Shown here one piece after another: positions 1 to 7,092 of a stretch of 16,198 nucleotides of DNA. The translations under genes were made by a program, and so were the position numbers. Under the pieces are notes generated by a model. The model was given only the letters and a program-made list of their open reading frames with translations. It was not told the DNA's origin and did no database searches. Each line of letters opens with the position of its first letter. Within the stretch, counting starts at the first letter, position 1. Source of the stretch: CAZCJU01 sp964562175 (GTDB taxonomy: Bacteria; Bacillota; Clostridia; Oscillospirales; CAG-272); assembly GCA_964562175.1 (NCBI GenBank), contig CAZLRV010000030.1, positions 1-16,198 of the forward strand, read 5' to 3'.

Positions 1-992
1 TATCCGACATCGAGTTTACCGTTACAGGCTCGGACGGCAAAGAGGTGTACAAGGGTAAGACCGACAAGGACGGTATCATCACACTGCAGCTTCTGCCGGG
101 TACATACACCGTAACCGAGACCGTGCCGAACGGATATATCACACAGCAACCGCAAAGCGTAACGCTTGCGGTAGGTGATACGAGCAAAACGGTGACGTTC
201 AAAAATGACGTGAAAAGCGTCGGCTTGACGATAAAGAAGCTTGACATATCGGGTCACGGAAAAATATCCGACATCGAGTTTACCGTTACAGGCTCGGACG
301 GCAAAGAGGTGTACAAGGGTAAGACCGACAAGGACGGTATCATCACACTGCAGCTTCTGCCGGGTACATACACCGTAACCGAGACCGTGCCGAACGGATA
401 TATCACACAGCAACCGCAAAGCGTAACGCTTGCGGTAGGTGATACGAGCAAAACGGTGACGTTCAAAAATGACGTGAAAAGCGTCGGCTTGACGATAAAG
501 AAGCTTGACATATCGGGTCACGGAAAAATATCCGACATCGAGTTTACCGTTACAGGCTCGGACGGCAAAGAGGTGTACAAGGGTAAGACCGACAAGGACG
601 GTATCATCACACTGCAGCTTCTGCCGGGTACATACACCGTAACCGAGACCGTGCCGAACGGATATATCACACAGCAACCGCAAAGCGTAACGCTTGCGGT
701 AGGTGATACGAGCAAAACGGTGACGTTCAAAAATGACGTGAAAAGCGTCGGCTTGACGATAAAGAAGCTTGACATATCGGGTCACGGAAAAATATCCGAC
801 ATCGAGTTTACCGTTACAGGCTCGGACGGCAAAGAGGTGTACAAGGGTAAGACCGACAAGGACGGTATCATCACACTGCAGCTTCTGCCGGGTACATACA
901 CCGTAACCGAGACCGTGCCGAACGGATATATCACACAGCAACCGCAAAGCGTAACGCTTGCGGTCGGTGATACAAGCAAAACGGTGACGTTT
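1..992 (+). repeat. Tandem 264-bp coding repeats (88 aa CnaB units)
   Basis: Units begin at 3, 267, 531 and 795. Copies 1-3 read as identical base for base, including silent positions. Copy 4 matches them to about base 964, then shows first differences at 965 and 974 and loses similarity by about 992, where it joins the next domain. The array enters from outside the window, so the total copy number is unknown. Identity at silent sites points to recent duplication or gene conversion. Confidence 0.95.
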
Positions 993-1661
993 GAAAACGA
1001 TCTTACCGTCGGTCGTGTCACGGTACGCAAGACGAGCGAGGACGGGGTGATCGGCGGTATGACGTTCAGGCTTCACGGAACAAGCACGGCGGGGGTAAAC
1101 GTTGATATGGCGGTTGAAACGAATGAGAACGGCGTGGCAAGCTTCGATGATGTGCCGATCGGAAAATACACGCTTGACGAGGTAAACGTACCCGACAGAT
1201 ACGTGTTGTCCGAGAGCCTTGAGGTGGTCGTAAACGGTATAGTTGATATCGAATACGAATTTGAAAATGTGCTGAGACGCGGAAGTCTTAAGCTTATCAA
1301 GACCTCATACGACGGCAAGGTAAGCGGATTTTCGTTCAGAGTGACAAACGATAACGGCTACGATGAAATATTCGTCACAGACGAAAACGGTGAGATAAAA
1401 GCAGACGGGCTTTTGCCGGGCGAATATACCGTGTCCGAGATAAGCAATGAGGCAAGTGAGGGATATATACGCCCCGAGGATACTGTCGTTGTGATCCGAT
1501 ATGATACCGAAACGGTGCTTGAGCGATATAACGGGCAGATACCCGAGGTACCGAATCCGCCGACGGGCGATATAACGCACGCAGTACTCGGTATAGCGGC
1601 AGTTACGGCACTGCTTTTCTGTATATTGATATTCAAAAAAACAAGGAGAATTGAAAAATGA
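1..1661 (+). CDS. SpaA/CnaB-repeat sortase-anchored surface adhesin (5' end outside window)
   Basis: The frame is open from the first base, so the gene starts upstream; 552 codons are visible. It is read as six consecutive Ig-like CnaB/SpaA domains. The first four are near-identical 88-residue units and two more diverged ones follow (about nt 1000-1280 and 1281-1530). Each has the hallmarks of this isopeptide-forming fold: an early Lys (TIKKLD, TVRKTS, KLIKTS) and a late Glu (YTVTETVP, YTLDEVNVP, YTVSEIS). The C-terminus has a sorting signal NPPTGD (nt 1554-1571), a hydrophobic stretch and a basic tail (KKTRRIEK), so it should be anchored by a sortase. The stop codon overlaps the next gene's start (ATGA, 1658-1661), which suggests co-expression with the secretion genes. 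An adhesin that aids mating-pair contact is an inference. The N-terminal region, possibly a thioester domain, cannot be seen. Confidence 0.9.
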   Translation, partial: SDIEFTVTGSDGKEVYKGKTDKDGIITLQLLPGTYTVTETVPNGYITQQPQSVTLAVGDTSKTVTFKNDVKSVGLTIKKLDISGHGKISDIEFTVTGSDGKEVYKGKTDKDGIITLQLLPGTYTVTETVPNGYITQQPQSVTLAVGDTSKTVTFKNDVKSVGLTIKKLDISGHGKISDIEFTVTGSDGKEVYKGKTDKDGIITLQLLPGTYTVTETVPNGYITQQPQSVTLAVGDTSKTVTFKNDVKSVGLTIKKLDISGHGKISDIEFTVTGSDGKEVYKGKTDKDGIITLQLLPGTYTVTETVPNGYITQQPQSVTLAVGDTSKTVTFENDLTVGRVTVRKTSEDGVIGGMTFRLHGTSTAGVNVDMAVETNENGVASFDDVPIGKYTLDEVNVPDRYVLSESLEVVVNGIVDIEYEFENVLRRGSLKLIKTSYDGKVSGFSFRVTNDNGYDEIFVTDENGEIKADGLLPGEYTVSEISNEASEGYIRPEDTVVVIRYDTETVLERYNGQIPEVPNPPTGDITHAVLGIAAVTALLFCILIFKKTRRIEK

Positions 1662-1966
1662 AAAACACGAAAAGAATATATAACGCCATAATATCGATAA
1701 TGCTCTTGTGCGTCATGCTTGCGATAATACCGCAAGCGGCGGAAATAAAAATAAAGGAGTTTGACGGAAACGCTATCGTCAGAACAATAATCAACTCGAT
1801 AGTCGGCATCGTCGCCGTAGCGGGTATCGTGATAGGAGGGCTTCAAATATTCTCCGGAACAATCGGACAAGATCCGAAGCAAAGAAATACGGGAATAGTT
1901 ACCGCCATAATCTCCCTGTCAATAGGAGGAATAATCCTCACGATAGTTAATATGATCCTTGTATAA
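1658..1966 (+). CDS. Small two-helix membrane protein, VirB2/TrbC pilin-like
   Basis: 102 residues. Residues 1-28 form a signal-peptide-like start (basic MKNTKR, then a hydrophobic run ending in PQAA). Two transmembrane segments follow at about 42-65 and 78-101, with a short polar loop (GQDPKQRNTG) between them. This size and two-helix plan, placed just before a polytopic VirB6-like gene and a PrgI-like gene, is typical of the pilin-like (TrbC/VirB2 or Maff2-type) subunit of Gram-positive conjugation systems. The gene overlaps the adhesin stop by 4 bases, with AAGGAG about 12 bases upstream. The call rests mainly on topology and context; sequence motifs alone would not prove it. Confidence 0.6.
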   Translation: MKNTKRIYNAIISIMLLCVMLAIIPQAAEIKIKEFDGNAIVRTIINSIVGIVAVAGIVIGGLQIFSGTIGQDPKQRNTGIVTAIISLSIGGIILTIVNMILV

Positions 1967-1984
1967 GGTCGGGGGGAGGCAGCT

Positions 1985-3424
1985 ATGAAAGCTAAGCGGA
2001 TCGCCGCCTCATCCATAGCGTTGATCGTATTCTTGTGCATGATAGCATCGGCGGCAAGCTTACCGAGCATACCCGATAAGCCCACAGATTACAAAGGGAG
2101 CGTTACCGATTTTGAAAAAGAATATAAGGAATACTTATTCGACTCAAACGGAGACGGTGCAATAAACAGCCTTGATTATGTTACCGGCGCAATTGACCCG
2201 TTTACCAAGTCAGGTAAAGTAGAGATCGGATATTATTTACTGATATGGAACGCCGTGAAAAACGGGCAGACGGGTAATGAATTTATAGAAGAAAGAAAAA
2301 GAATAGACGCAATAAATAAGCTAATGAAAGAAGAAGAGGAAAAGAAGAAAGAGGAGGAGGAAAAGAAGAAAGAAGAAGAGGAAAAGAAGAAAGAAGAGGA
2401 AAAGCGACAAGACGCCCACAACGAAATAGGCAAATACATTGAGGAGGGGAATAACTTTAATAATCTCGATCATAACGTATCATATATAATACGGCAATAT
2501 GCGAACGAATACCACGACGATGGTCATACCGTAAAGGAGGCTAAAGCTTATGCCGATACTCTTGCATCGATAGCGAAGCACACCATTAAGATGTGCGATA
2601 TGGCAGGGTACGAGATGGAGGATTCACCAAGCAAGCATAATGCGGAAACGTGTGGTGTGTGTCTTGCCACCAAGGAGGCGTTTAACGATTACAAAGAAAC
2701 GGGCGATGTAAACTCCGCCAAGTCGTCGGGATCCATTGCCGCTCTCGGCAATGTTTCGTTTGACAAATCGCACGACAAGATCGAGGGCATAAAGGAAGGC
2801 GGGTACGAATACTACTCGCAAAGCGTTATCGATCAAGTCAACAAGCTGTACGATTATACATATCCGTTCGGTGTGGCGATAATGCTTATCGCATGGGCTA
2901 TCGGTATCGCAAAAACGGGAATAACGAGTTCATTCTCGTTATCGGATAAATACAGCATAGTGAATGCCGTACTGAAAATAATGGTGGGTATCATCGTCAT
3001 GGGTACGCTCGATACTATGCTCAGCCTCGGTGTCGGTGCATCAAGGCAAATGTGCAACGACGTATACAACACGTTGCAAAACGGTCTCATATCGTCGTTC
3101 AGCTTTTCATTCTTCGGAACATTCATAAAATACACGCTTATGCTCAACATCATACTTCTTGCGCTTCTGCAAGGAATCGCACCTTTGTTTGTCGGTTTTT
3201 GCGTCATGGAACACGGCAAGCCCGCCATGAATTTCCTGCGTGAATACATCAAATGCTTGCTTGTACCTCCATTAACGATAATATATGCCGTGTTTGCGAC
3301 AAAGGTAATGGAGGGATTCGACTTAACAGGCTTGAATGGAATCTCAAAAACGATCGGTGCTATAGTGATAAGCATAGCGTGTATAAATGCCTCGAAGAAG
3401 GTGATCCAAGGGTTGGCAACATAA
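1985..3424 (+). CDS. VirB6/TrbL-like polytopic membrane protein with EF-hand/dockerin-like motif
   Basis: 479 residues with a signal peptide (1-24, ending ASAAS). Residues 53-65 read DSNGDGAINSLDY, a calcium-binding loop of dockerin/EF-hand type. Residues 116-142 are a charged repeat of E and K runs, likely a helical rod. A soluble part with a CGVC motif (about 223-226) comes next. From about residue 293 there are roughly five membrane segments (about 293-312, 327-350, 377-407, 424-440, 454-475). A large N-terminal soluble part followed by several C-terminal helices, located between a pilin-like and a PrgI-like gene, fits the VirB6/TrbL inner-membrane channel component of a type IV secretion system. 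The ATG at 1985 is preceded by a GGGGGGAGG ribosome-binding site. The dockerin-like motif is unusual for this family. Confidence 0.7.
   Translation: MKAKRIAASSIALIVFLCMIASAASLPSIPDKPTDYKGSVTDFEKEYKEYLFDSNGDGAINSLDYVTGAIDPFTKSGKVEIGYYLLIWNAVKNGQTGNEFIEERKRIDAINKLMKEEEEKKKEEEEKKKEEEEKKKEEEKRQDAHNEIGKYIEEGNNFNNLDHNVSYIIRQYANEYHDDGHTVKEAKAYADTLASIAKHTIKMCDMAGYEMEDSPSKHNAETCGVCLATKEAFNDYKETGDVNSAKSSGSIAALGNVSFDKSHDKIEGIKEGGYEYYSQSVIDQVNKLYDYTYPFGVAIMLIAWAIGIAKTGITSSFSLSDKYSIVNAVLKIMVGIIVMGTLDTMLSLGVGASRQMCNDVYNTLQNGLISSFSFSFFGTFIKYTLMLNIILLALLQGIAPLFVGFCVMEHGKPAMNFLREYIKCLLVPPLTIIYAVFATKVMEGFDLTGLNGISKTIGAIVISIACINASKKVIQGLAT
2327..2404 (+). repeat. Purine-rich coding repeat (E/K rod)
   Basis: An almost pure A/G tract of about 78 bases with an imperfect 21-base period encodes alternating Glu and Lys blocks inside the VirB6-like protein. 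It can be expected to vary in length by slippage. Confidence 0.8.
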
Positions 3425-3436
3425 TGAGGTAAAGAT

Positions 3437-3808
3437 ATGAAAAAGAAGCTTACTCAAAACATTACAAGATACGACGACAAGATACGCTTGAGATTTGACC
3501 TATACACGTTCAAGGTGGTGGGTATATCGGTGGTATGCGGGGCGGCGGTGCTGTCGGCACTGATAAACATCTCCCCGGTGGTGGCGGTGAGCTTGTCGGC
3601 AATGCTGTCGCTTACGGTATTTTTGCTCGGAGTCACAAAAATAGACAATATGCCGCTGTACAGCTTCGCAATATACGCCATTAAAACCTACTCGAACAAA
3701 AACAACACGCACAAGTGCTACGAACATATCGATACACCGTATCGAATAAGCGTAAATACGGAGGACAAGATCTTTGATGAAAAGAAAAAAAGAAAAGAAA
3801 AAAGGTAA
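3437..3808 (+). CDS. PrgI/VirB3-like membrane protein
   Basis: 123 residues. A short soluble start (1-25, with RYDDKIRLRFDLYTFK) is followed by two adjacent transmembrane helices at about 26-44 and 47-67, then a cytoplasmic tail containing MPLYSFAIYAIKTYSNKN. This helical-hairpin architecture, and its place directly before a VirB4 gene, match the PrgI family that takes the VirB3 role in Gram-positive conjugation systems. It probably docks the VirB4 ATPase at the membrane. The last 30 bases are A-rich and overlap the start of the next gene, indicating translational coupling. Confidence 0.75.
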   Translation: MKKKLTQNITRYDDKIRLRFDLYTFKVVGISVVCGAAVLSALINISPVVAVSLSAMLSLTVFLLGVTKIDNMPLYSFAIYAIKTYSNKNNTHKCYEHIDTPYRISVNTEDKIFDEKKKRKEKR

Positions 3809-5489
3809 GCCCGACGATGAGGAGATATATATCGAACACGGACGCTCCGTATCTGAGGACATACCGTTTATCGAATACTACGACAACGGCATATTCCGAA
3901 CGCATGACGACGAATATTGCATAGTTTGTTCATTCTCAAACACGGGATATCTTTCAAAAACAGATGCGGAAAAGTCCAAGAAGAATGCCATATATACACA
4001 GCTGCTGTGCGAGCTTCCGACGTATCTGCATTATCAAGAAAGCATATACAACACTCCGGCGGATCAGGCGGCATATGAGCGGGCTATCGCCTCGGAGAGC
4101 GGCGAGGATGATTACGAAAAAGCCTTTTTCGATGTGCAAAAGGGCTTTGCAAAGGGAGTCGATCCCGACCATTCCATACAAAAATATTATCTGACACTCT
4201 CGATCACATGCGGCGAGAACGAATCGGCGCATAACAAGCTCAACGATGCTTTCTTGAAGTGCCAAAAAAAGTTCTCCGAGCTTGATTCCACTCTTACAAG
4301 ACTCGATGCACAGCAAGTTTTCGCCCTGCTATACAGAGCATACGATCCGTTCAGAGGCAACATGGAGCCTTTACCGCCGTCGCTGTACCGACGGGGCTTT
4401 ACAGTAAAAGACTACATAGCACCGGACAGCATCAGGTATGAGTATGACGGTCTTCTGCTCGGTGACAGCACGCACGTCAAGGTCATGTCAATATCATCGT
4501 ATGGATCCGAAATACGTGATGAGCTGATATATACCCTGCTCAACAACTCCATGCCGATAAGCTTGACTAAGCATATCGACCACGTATCAAAAAGCGATGC
4601 CGTGGAGCAAATAAAGAAACAGCTTGACGAGCTTATCGCAAGAAAAGGTGCGAGAGAGGAAAAAAAGAGATATATCCCCGGCGAGCTTAACCGTTCTATC
4701 GAGGGCTGTAATCAGCTGCTTGATGCGCTGTCGGGAGACGAAGAGCTGCTGAGGCAAACAGTATATATCACCGTATATGCAAAAAACGAAGATGATATGA
4801 GTATGTACTGCGAAAGGATACGTTCGATAGCACGTTCACAGGGCTGTACGTTGAGGAACATAAACATCACGACTCGTGAGGCGTTCATATCCTCCCTGCC
4901 GCTCGGTGTCGATCTGCTGACACGTCATCAGATAATGCTGTCGGGTGAGGCAAGCATATGTCTTCCTTTTGCTTACGAAGCGTACTTCGATCAAAACGGC
5001 TTCTATTACGGCTGTAATTACCACAACGGTGAGCCGGTCATACGCAATCGCAAGCTCGATAAATCCTGCCACGGCTTCGTGTTCGGACAAACGGGTGCGG
5101 GTAAAGGAATGTGGGTCAAGCAAGAGATGTCAAATGTATTCTATCAACCGTATTGCAAGGAGGATGATATAATCGTCATAGATGCGACGGGCGAATATAT
5201 CCCGCTCGCACACGCCGTCGGCGGCAAGGTGATAGAGCTTGAGGCTTGCGGAAGCACTCATTTGAACCCCCTGCACGTGTCGGAGGCGAGGATAAAGGAG
5301 AGCGGACTCGATGCGGCCGGAGTACACGCTCATGAACAACTGCGTAACGCAAATATTTCTCGGAACAAGCGAACCGGATGCCCTCAAATATATATCGGAA
5401 GCACTTGGAAAGACGACTACCAACGAGCTGTCACGCCAGCGCACCTCGGCGTTATCATCTCATCAAGGCTCTTCCTCCGACTCGGATAA
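3777..5489 (+). CDS. VirB4-like conjugation ATPase, truncated after the P-loop region
   Basis: About 570 residues. The N-terminal two-thirds look like the VirB4/TraE family: a basic start, a long helical domain, then GFVFGQTGAGKG (P-loop at about 437-444), the following strand IIVIDATGEYIPL and the HLNPL motif that succeeds it. After HLNPLHVS (about nt 5285) similarity to VirB4 stops, and the rest (to 5489) reads as a low-quality out-of-frame tail. The C-terminal RecA-like half, including the true Walker B aspartates, is missing, so the enzyme is likely dead. The Walker A Ser/Thr is also Gly (GKG). The ATG at 3777 is preferred; a TTG at 3774 is nearly as good (GGAGG at 3761-3765). It overlaps the PrgI-like gene by 32 bases. 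Confidence 0.8.
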   Translation: MKRKKEKKKGKPDDEEIYIEHGRSVSEDIPFIEYYDNGIFRTHDDEYCIVCSFSNTGYLSKTDAEKSKKNAIYTQLLCELPTYLHYQESIYNTPADQAAYERAIASESGEDDYEKAFFDVQKGFAKGVDPDHSIQKYYLTLSITCGENESAHNKLNDAFLKCQKKFSELDSTLTRLDAQQVFALLYRAYDPFRGNMEPLPPSLYRRGFTVKDYIAPDSIRYEYDGLLLGDSTHVKVMSISSYGSEIRDELIYTLLNNSMPISLTKHIDHVSKSDAVEQIKKQLDELIARKGAREEKKRYIPGELNRSIEGCNQLLDALSGDEELLRQTVYITVYAKNEDDMSMYCERIRSIARSQGCTLRNINITTREAFISSLPLGVDLLTRHQIMLSGEASICLPFAYEAYFDQNGFYYGCNYHNGEPVIRNRKLDKSCHGFVFGQTGAGKGMWVKQEMSNVFYQPYCKEDDIIVIDATGEYIPLAHAVGGKVIELEACGSTHLNPLHVSEARIKESGLDAAGVHAHEQLRNANISRNKRTGCPQIYIGSTWKDDYQRAVTPAHLGVIISSRLFLRLG

Positions 5490-5757
5490 GGCACTCGGTC
5501 GTGAGCTTGCATTGCCCTCGGAAATACGCTATGCCGACGGTAAGCACCAGATCGTGCTGATACAGGGCAAAAGTCCGATATATTGCCGAAAGTTCCGCAC
5601 GGCAAAACGCAAATGGTACAAGCTTCTCGGAGGTATGGGAAATCCCGATAACAGCCGAGACATAAGACGTGATATGCAATCGGTACGAGTTATCAACGAG
5701 CATGAATATGATAAGGAACGAGAAGAAAGGATATTACTGAAAAAGAGCAGTCGATAA
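5311..5757 (+). pseudogene. C-terminal remnant of VirD4/TraG-type coupling protein
   Basis: An open frame of about 148 residues in a frame different from VirB4. It contains NNCVTQIFLGT followed by ALKYISEALGK and GRELALPSEIR, then a basic KRKWYKLLGG. VirD4/TraG coupling proteins of Firmicutes carry the pattern NCDT-x-LFLG, YISE-LGK and a late strand before the C-terminus, so this looks like the last quarter of such an ATPase. The N-terminal membrane anchor and Walker motifs are absent. The frame is closed by a stop at 5293-5295. It lies directly after the point where VirB4 similarity ends, which implies a deletion or rearrangement joining the two genes. A separate intact small gene is less likely. 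Confidence 0.65.
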
Positions 5758-5771
5758 TGGAGGAGCGTATT

Positions 5772-6260
5772 ATGAACGATACAAGCTACGAAGATGCAAG
5801 AAACAGCATAGTAGAGCGTTTGAAGGAAATAACGGCACTTAAGCGTACACTTGAAAAAAAGCACGCACTTGTCAAGGACTCAAAGCGGCGAGGGAAGATA
5901 TACAAAAAAATGAGCGATATTGCCGATGAGGAAAGAGAGCTGCTTGACGAATACAAGCAGCTACAAATGAACAGGTGTATGCCGGACGACAAGAGCTTTG
6001 TCGGATATGATATGAAAGCCGAGCAAGACGACTCGACGGTCTGCCCATATGCGGAATGCGTTTGTATCTGCTACAACCGAGCAATATATCGAACCGACGA
6101 CGGTACGCTTTGCGTGGATAAGCTTGCCGGCGAGCAGGTACGGGTAGGTGATGTCTACTCCGGTAACGTCCTTGCCCTGCCTACACTCGATCTTCTGCCT
6201 GTCGGTGAGCAACGCATGATAATGCGATGCCTTGAAAGAATGAAAAACGATGTATCGTAA
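5772..6260 (+). CDS. Hypothetical protein with N-terminal coiled coil
   Basis: 162 residues, not recognised. An in-frame ATG at 5757 would give 5 more residues, but GGAGGAG at 5759-5765 lies within that version and is ideally spaced from the ATG at 5772, so 5772 is preferred. Residues 1-60 are rich in K, E and L in heptad-like order and probably form a coiled coil. The second half has a cysteine-rich patch (CPYAECVCICY, then TLCVDKLAG). There is no signal peptide or membrane segment. It directly follows the coupling-protein remnant with a 14-base gap and may belong to the transfer operon. A strong promoter lies just after it, so it is the last gene of that unit. Confidence 0.6.
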   Translation: MNDTSYEDARNSIVERLKEITALKRTLEKKHALVKDSKRRGKIYKKMSDIADEERELLDEYKQLQMNRCMPDDKSFVGYDMKAEQDDSTVCPYAECVCICYNRAIYRTDDGTLCVDKLAGEQVRVGDVYSGNVLALPTLDLLPVGEQRMIMRCLERMKNDVS

Positions 6261-6292
6261 TATAGATGCTATGGTGATATTTGTGTATCCTA

Positions 6293-6321
6293 TTGACAAG
6301 GTTGTATTTTTGTGATATAAT
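6293..6321 (+). promoter_or_regulatory. Sigma-A-type promoter of the Phd/ParE toxin-antitoxin operon
   Basis: TTGACA at 6293-6298 and TATAAT at 6316-6321 are both consensus, separated by 17 bases. The antitoxin start is 30 bases downstream with AGGAGG at 6337-6342. This is the strongest plus-strand promoter seen in the window, and antitoxins of this family usually repress their own promoter. Confidence 0.9.
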
Positions 6322-6350
6322 ATGACTACCGAATATAGGAGGTATATTTA

Positions 6351-6647
6351 ATGGATCATAATATATCAATAAGACCGTCAAAGGACATACGTACAAATTA
6401 CGCCGATATATCAAAGCTCGCACGACAGAACCCCGTGGCTATCACCGTAAACGGAAAGGAAGATACCGTTGTAATAAGTCACGAGGATTACCGCCGACAG
6501 CTCACATATATTTCCGAGCTTGAGAGCAAGCTTGCCGTGTATTCTCATTTAGCACAAGCTATGGACGATATACGCCTCGGAAGAACTCAAGATGCCGATG
6601 TTGCATTTTCTCTGATATTAAACGATCTTGAGGAGCTTGACATATGA
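6351..6647 (+). CDS. Type II antitoxin, Phd/YefM family
   Basis: 98 residues. The N-terminus (IRPSKDIRTNYADISKLAR, then PVAITVNGKEDTVVISHEDY) has the Phd/YefM layout: a start that sets up the DNA-binding fold, the conserved P-V-x-I-T-x-N-G strand and a V-x-I-S-x-x-x-Y segment. The C-terminal half (from about 60) is helical and acidic, as expected of the toxin-wrapping tail. AGGAGG is 8 bases before the ATG. Its stop overlaps the toxin start in an ATGA. It should neutralise the downstream toxin and repress the operon promoter at 6293-6321. Confidence 0.9.
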   Translation: MDHNISIRPSKDIRTNYADISKLARQNPVAITVNGKEDTVVISHEDYRRQLTYISELESKLAVYSHLAQAMDDIRLGRTQDADVAFSLILNDLEELDI

Positions 6648-6970
6648 AGCACACCGTAAAGCTCACGGCAAGTGCGATACAAGATATGCGTGAGATAGGC
6701 TATTACATTGCTCAAAGCTCAAAGGACAAGAGCGTAGCCGCCCGTTTTGTGAAGGAGCTGAGAGAAAGGTGCAAAATACTTGAGGATTTTCCGGAATGCG
6801 GGGCAATACCGACCGATAGAGTTATGGCAAGTGCCGGATACCGATATTTAGTGCATAAGGACTATTTGATATTCTACACATATTCAAAAGAAGATGATAC
6901 CGTATACATACTTTCAGTATTCAACTCAAAGCTTGATTACATGAGAGTCATGAAGCGATATCTTCGGTAG
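6644..6970 (+). CDS. Type II toxin, RelE/ParE family
   Basis: 108 residues, the usual length. Features of the RelE/ParE fold are visible: HTVKLTASAIQDMREIGYYIAQ at the start (strand then long helix), the mid-section ILEDFPECGAIP, then YRYLVHKDYLIFYTY and VYILSVFNSK. The Y-R-Y-L-V-x-x-x-Y-L-I-F-Y core is very typical. Members of this family are either ribosome-dependent mRNA endonucleases (RelE) or gyrase poisons (ParE); the sequence does not settle which. It is translationally coupled to the antitoxin (ATGA, 6644-6647). The pair would act as an addiction module for the element. Confidence 0.9.
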   Translation: MKHTVKLTASAIQDMREIGYYIAQSSKDKSVAARFVKELRERCKILEDFPECGAIPTDRVMASAGYRYLVHKDYLIFYTYSKEDDTVYILSVFNSKLDYMRVMKRYLR

Positions 6971-7018
6971 TATATTATCTTTGATAATCTACTATCCCAA
7001 ATGATATACGTTTTTTCC

Positions 7019-7050
7019 GCATCCGTAATACGACGGGTGCTTTTCTTTTT
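7019..7050 (+). terminator. Rho-independent terminator after the ParE-family toxin
   Basis: GCATCCG (7019-7025) pairs with CGGGTGC (7034-7040), with one G-U, followed by TTTTCTTTTT. It closes the toxin-antitoxin operon and lies 43 bases before the next gene. Confidence 0.7.
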
Positions 7051-7092
7051 CCCGCAGTAAGCGGATGAATATACCGAAAGGAGGATGAGCCT

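Noticed and set aside
1..992. CRISPR-like repeats
   Set aside because: Units are 264 bp, contiguous without spacers, and in one open coding frame.
254..1030. Repeated minus-strand open frames of 82-85 codons
   Set aside because: They are shadows of the adhesin repeats and have no ribosome-binding sites or independent pattern.
3777..3808. Programmed frameshift between the PrgI-like and VirB4 genes at the A-rich overlap
   Set aside because: A -1 slip at the A run would not enter the VirB4 frame; VirB4 has its own start and GGAGG, so simple coupling is enough.
5378..5605. Other overlapping frames around the VirB4/VirD4 junction
   Set aside because: They show no family motif, while the VirD4-like frame does.
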